NCBI GenBank assembly: GCA_017451665.1
Contig: JAFTNX010000171.1
Coordinates: 1-6,118, forward strand
From: Oscillospiraceae bacterium
GTDB lineage: Bacteria > Bacillota > Clostridia > Oscillospirales > Ruminococcaceae
Length of the DNA: 6,118 bases
Reading direction: 5' to 3'
Every line of letters starts with the position of its first letter. The stretch's first letter is position 1. Positions 3,913 to 6,118 of the stretch are shown piece after piece. Made by a program: the position numbers and the translations under genes. The notes beneath the pieces were generated by a model, which was given only the letters and a program-made list of their open reading frames with translations, made no database searches and had not been told where the DNA came from.

Positions 3913-6118
3913 TTAGTTTTCATCAAGCTCAGCAGCGTCGCTGACATTCATTTTAAGAAGCTTTGAAACGCCCTTTTCCTGCATTGTTACGCCATACAGA
4001 ACATCAGCCTCTTCCATAGTACCACGTCTGTGAGTGATAAGAATAAACTGGGTTGTGTCTGTAAAGTTTCTTAAGTACTGAGCATATTTTGAAACGTTCA
4101 CGTCGTCAAGTGCAGCCTCAATTTCGTCAAGGAGGCAGAAAGGTGACGGACGGATTTTAAGTATTGCAAAGTAAATACAGATTGCAACGAATGACTGTTC
4201 ACCACCTGAAAGAAGTGAAAGATTTTTGATAACCTTTCCAGGAGGTGCTACAACAATATCAATTCCACATTCAAGAACATTTTCAGGGTCTGTAAGGAGA
4301 AGCTCAGCCTTACCACCACCAAAAAGTTCAGTGAAAATCTGCTTGAAATTACTGTTAATCTTATTGAAGTTTTCAGTGAAGATTTCACGCATATTTTCTG
4401 TAAGTTCAAAGATAATTTTTTCAAGTTCAGCCTTTGATTTCAGAACATCATTAAGCTGAGTTGACATAAATTCATATCTTTCGCTTACTTCAGCATACTC
4501 TTCAATAGCTGCAACGTTAACAGTACCAAGACCTCTTATTTTGCTCTTGAGTTCATTAAGGCGTCTTGTGGCAACAGACATATCCTCGATGCTTTCGGCA
4601 TTTGCCTGAGCGTCTGTTCTTGTCATTTCGTACTGTTCCCAAAGCTCTGAAATAATCTTATCATAGTCTGTCTGAACAGTATTCTTCTTTTCAGTAACTC
4701 GTGTAATTTCCTTAGAAACGTTTTCCTTTTCTTCGTTCTTTACACGCTGGGTATGTCTGTATTCCCCTGCCTGTTCGTCATACTTATTATACTTAACCTG
4801 TTCTTCGGTAATCTGTTTATTGATACCGTCGATAAGCTCATCGGAGCCTTCAAGCTGTTCCTTAATTTTTGAAATTTCGTTTCTCTTTTCAAGAATTTCG
4901 TTTTCATAGGAAGCAATCTGAGCTTCAAGGTCTGACTTATTTGAGAATGTTGTCTTAACATCTTCATTGAGTTTCCGAACAGCTTCTGTATTGGTTTCCT
5001 TGTCTTTATTGATTTCAGCAAGGCGGATTTTAAGCTGTGAAAGCTTTGTAGAAATTTCTTCTCTGTCAGCCTTTGCGTTTTCAATAAAGTCCTGTGAAGA
5101 ACGGATTTTTTCTTCGTTAGCTGAAATAACAGCAGAAAGCTCTGAAAGTTCCTTCTGGGAATTATTTATCTCGTCATTTGCAGAAATAAGCTTTGATTTG
5201 AACATTTCAAGCTTGGTTTCGGCTTCGTCAAGGGTATTTTCATACTGTGAAACAAGTTCTCTGACACGTTTGAGTTCACCCTCGAAACGGATTTTATCAC
5301 CATTGAGTGTAGCGATAAATTCCTTTTCGCCCTCGATATCATAGAAAAGCTTCGAAACCTCCTGATTAAGGGATTCACGCTTATCTTTGATTGATAAAAA
5401 GTCGTTTTCAAGGTTTGAAATTTCCTTTTTCAGGTCTTCAATCTCATTTTTTCTTGTGAGGATACCTGCTGACTTTGATGAGCTACCACCAGTGAATGAG
5501 CCACCCACATTGATAACCTGTCCATCAAGGGTAACAATCTTGAACTTATAGCCGTATTTTTTAGCGATAACTGTTGCAAGGTCGATATTTTCACAAACAG
5601 CAATTCTACCAAGAAGCTGGTTTACAATACCTGTAAATTTACTATCAAACTTTACAATTTCGCTTGCAAGGGCAACATAGCCGTCCTCTTCCTTAAGTCT
5701 TGGCTCATTAAGGGTATTCCCCTTAACTGATGTAAGTGGGAGGAAGGTTGCTCTTCCTGAATTTGTTTCTTTAAGAAGTCTGATACCACGTTTTGCGATA
5801 TCTTCGTTTTCAACAACGATATTCTGAAGTCCTGCGCCAAGTGCAGTTTCAACAGCAAGTGAATACTCCGGCTCTACTGTAACAAGCTGTGAAACTGAGC
5901 CATAAACACCTCTCAGAGTACCCTGCTTTGAGGATTTCAGAACCTGCTTTACGCTTCGTGAAAATCCCTCAAGCGAGTTTTCCAAATCGTTAAGAACATT
6001 AACCTTCTGGGTAAGCTCTCTTATTCTGATTTCCTTATCAGAACAGGATTTTGAAAGTTCTTCAAGCTGTGTCTGGCGCTTTTTATAAAGGAGCTGATAG
6101 CCGTTAAGCTTATTATTA
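3913..6118 (-). CDS. smc: Chromosome segregation protein SMC, C-terminal two thirds (gene runs off the right edge)
   Basis: SMC is the ATP-driven loop-extruding core of the Smc-ScpAB condensin that compacts and separates the nucleoid. The frame is open to the window edge, giving 734 residues of an expected 1,150-1,200. The missing part is the N-terminal Walker A half and most of the first coiled coil. Visible in order (numbering from the edge) are the end of the first coiled coil (1-67) and the hinge (about 68-212), starting LRGVYGSVSQLV and closing with VGGSFTGGS. Then come a long coiled coil rich in Glu, Lys and Leu (about 215-575) and the C-terminal ATPase lobe. That lobe has the ABC signature LSGGEQ (636-641, bases 4195-4212), Walker B FCLLDE with the catalytic Glu at bases 4123-4125, the D-loop AALDD, and the ITHRRGTM switch histidine (bases 4030-4032). 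The TTG at 5983-5985 is an internal Leu codon within the coil, not a start. It ends with TAA 18 bases before ftsY. Confidence 0.98.
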   Translation of the reverse strand, partial: NNKLNGYQLLYKKRQTQLEELSKSCSDKEIRIRELTQKVNVLNDLENSLEGFSRSVKQVLKSSKQGTLRGVYGSVSQLVTVEPEYSLAVETALGAGLQNIVVENEDIAKRGIRLLKETNSGRATFLPLTSVKGNTLNEPRLKEEDGYVALASEIVKFDSKFTGIVNQLLGRIAVCENIDLATVIAKKYGYKFKIVTLDGQVINVGGSFTGGSSSKSAGILTRKNEIEDLKKEISNLENDFLSIKDKRESLNQEVSKLFYDIEGEKEFIATLNGDKIRFEGELKRVRELVSQYENTLDEAETKLEMFKSKLISANDEINNSQKELSELSAVISANEEKIRSSQDFIENAKADREEISTKLSQLKIRLAEINKDKETNTEAVRKLNEDVKTTFSNKSDLEAQIASYENEILEKRNEISKIKEQLEGSDELIDGINKQITEEQVKYNKYDEQAGEYRHTQRVKNEEKENVSKEITRVTEKKNTVQTDYDKIISELWEQYEMTRTDAQANAESIEDMSVATRRLNELKSKIRGLGTVNVAAIEEYAEVSERYEFMSTQLNDVLKSKAELEKIIFELTENMREIFTENFNKINSNFKQIFTELFGGGKAELLLTDPENVLECGIDIVVAPPGKVIKNLSLLSGGEQSFVAICIYFAILKIRPSPFCLLDEIEAALDDVNVSKYAQYLRNFTDTTQFILITHRRGTMEEADVLYGVTMQEKGVSKLLKMNVSDAAELDEN

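Noticed and set aside
3416..3916. Open frame of 166 codons on the plus strand, opposite ftsY
   Set aside because: It lies wholly antisense to a clear FtsY gene, its product is a serine/valine/isoleucine-rich string with no recognisable motif, and it has no supporting context.
4967..5344. Open frame of 125 codons on the plus strand, opposite the SMC coiled coil
   Set aside because: The product is dominated by Ser, Leu and Glu, as expected from the complement of Glu/Lys-rich coiled-coil codons. It is a shadow of smc.
5983..5985. TTG as a possible start of a separate 690-residue protein
   Set aside because: The reading frame continues without a stop to the window edge with coiled-coil sequence, and the hinge follows 23 residues later. 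This is an internal codon of smc.
1..6118. Mobile elements, CRISPR arrays, RNA genes, toxin-antitoxin or defence genes
   Set aside because: All bases except the short intergenic gaps are explained by conserved core genes; no direct repeats, terminal inverted repeats or structured RNA signatures were seen by eye.

Overview
The window is a block of housekeeping genes, all read from the minus strand. In transcription order (right to left) they are smc (3' part), ftsY, rdgB, yhbY, nadD, yqeK, rsfS and leuS (5' part). No gap between genes exceeds 20 bases and two junctions overlap, so the whole stretch reads as one polycistronic unit or part of one. I see no tRNA, rRNA, CRISPR array, insertion sequence, phage gene or attachment site.

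Likely host: a low-to-moderate GC Gram-positive anaerobe of the class Clostridia, probably the Oscillospiraceae/Ruminococcaceae (Ruminococcus-like). This is inferred from three things. The yhbY-nadD-yqeK-rsfS-leuS order is a Firmicutes arrangement. Joining it to smc-ftsY-rdgB is, from memory, a clostridial pattern. The SMC and LeuRS variants are Firmicutes-like. The species cannot be named from this sequence.

Layout. From 6118 to 3913 lie the hinge, second coiled coil and C-terminal ATPase half of the chromosome-organising protein SMC; its N-terminal ATPase half is outside the window. From 3894 to 2989 is FtsY, the SRP receptor GTPase. From 2977 to 2402 is the house-cleaning pyrophosphatase RdgB. 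From 2385 to 2095 is the 50S-assembly RNA-binding protein YhbY, which overlaps the start of nadD in a TAATG junction. NadD (2095 to 1481) makes the NAD precursor and overlaps YqeK, an HD-domain Ap4A hydrolase (about 1491 to 901). RsfS (893 to 534) most likely starts at a TTG codon just behind the yqeK stop. LeuS starts at 513 and leaves the window at position 1.

The genes share a growth theme: chromosome segregation, membrane protein targeting, nucleotide pool cleaning, ribosome maturation and silencing, NAD synthesis, alarmone-like dinucleotide removal and tRNA charging. Nothing here looks like an undescribed system. The points worth checking are the unusual start codons and coupled junctions, the lack of any leader (such as a T-box) before leuS, a promoter-like sequence inside rsfS, and the absence of the LytR-CpsA-Psr gene that often sits between yqeK and rsfS in Clostridia.
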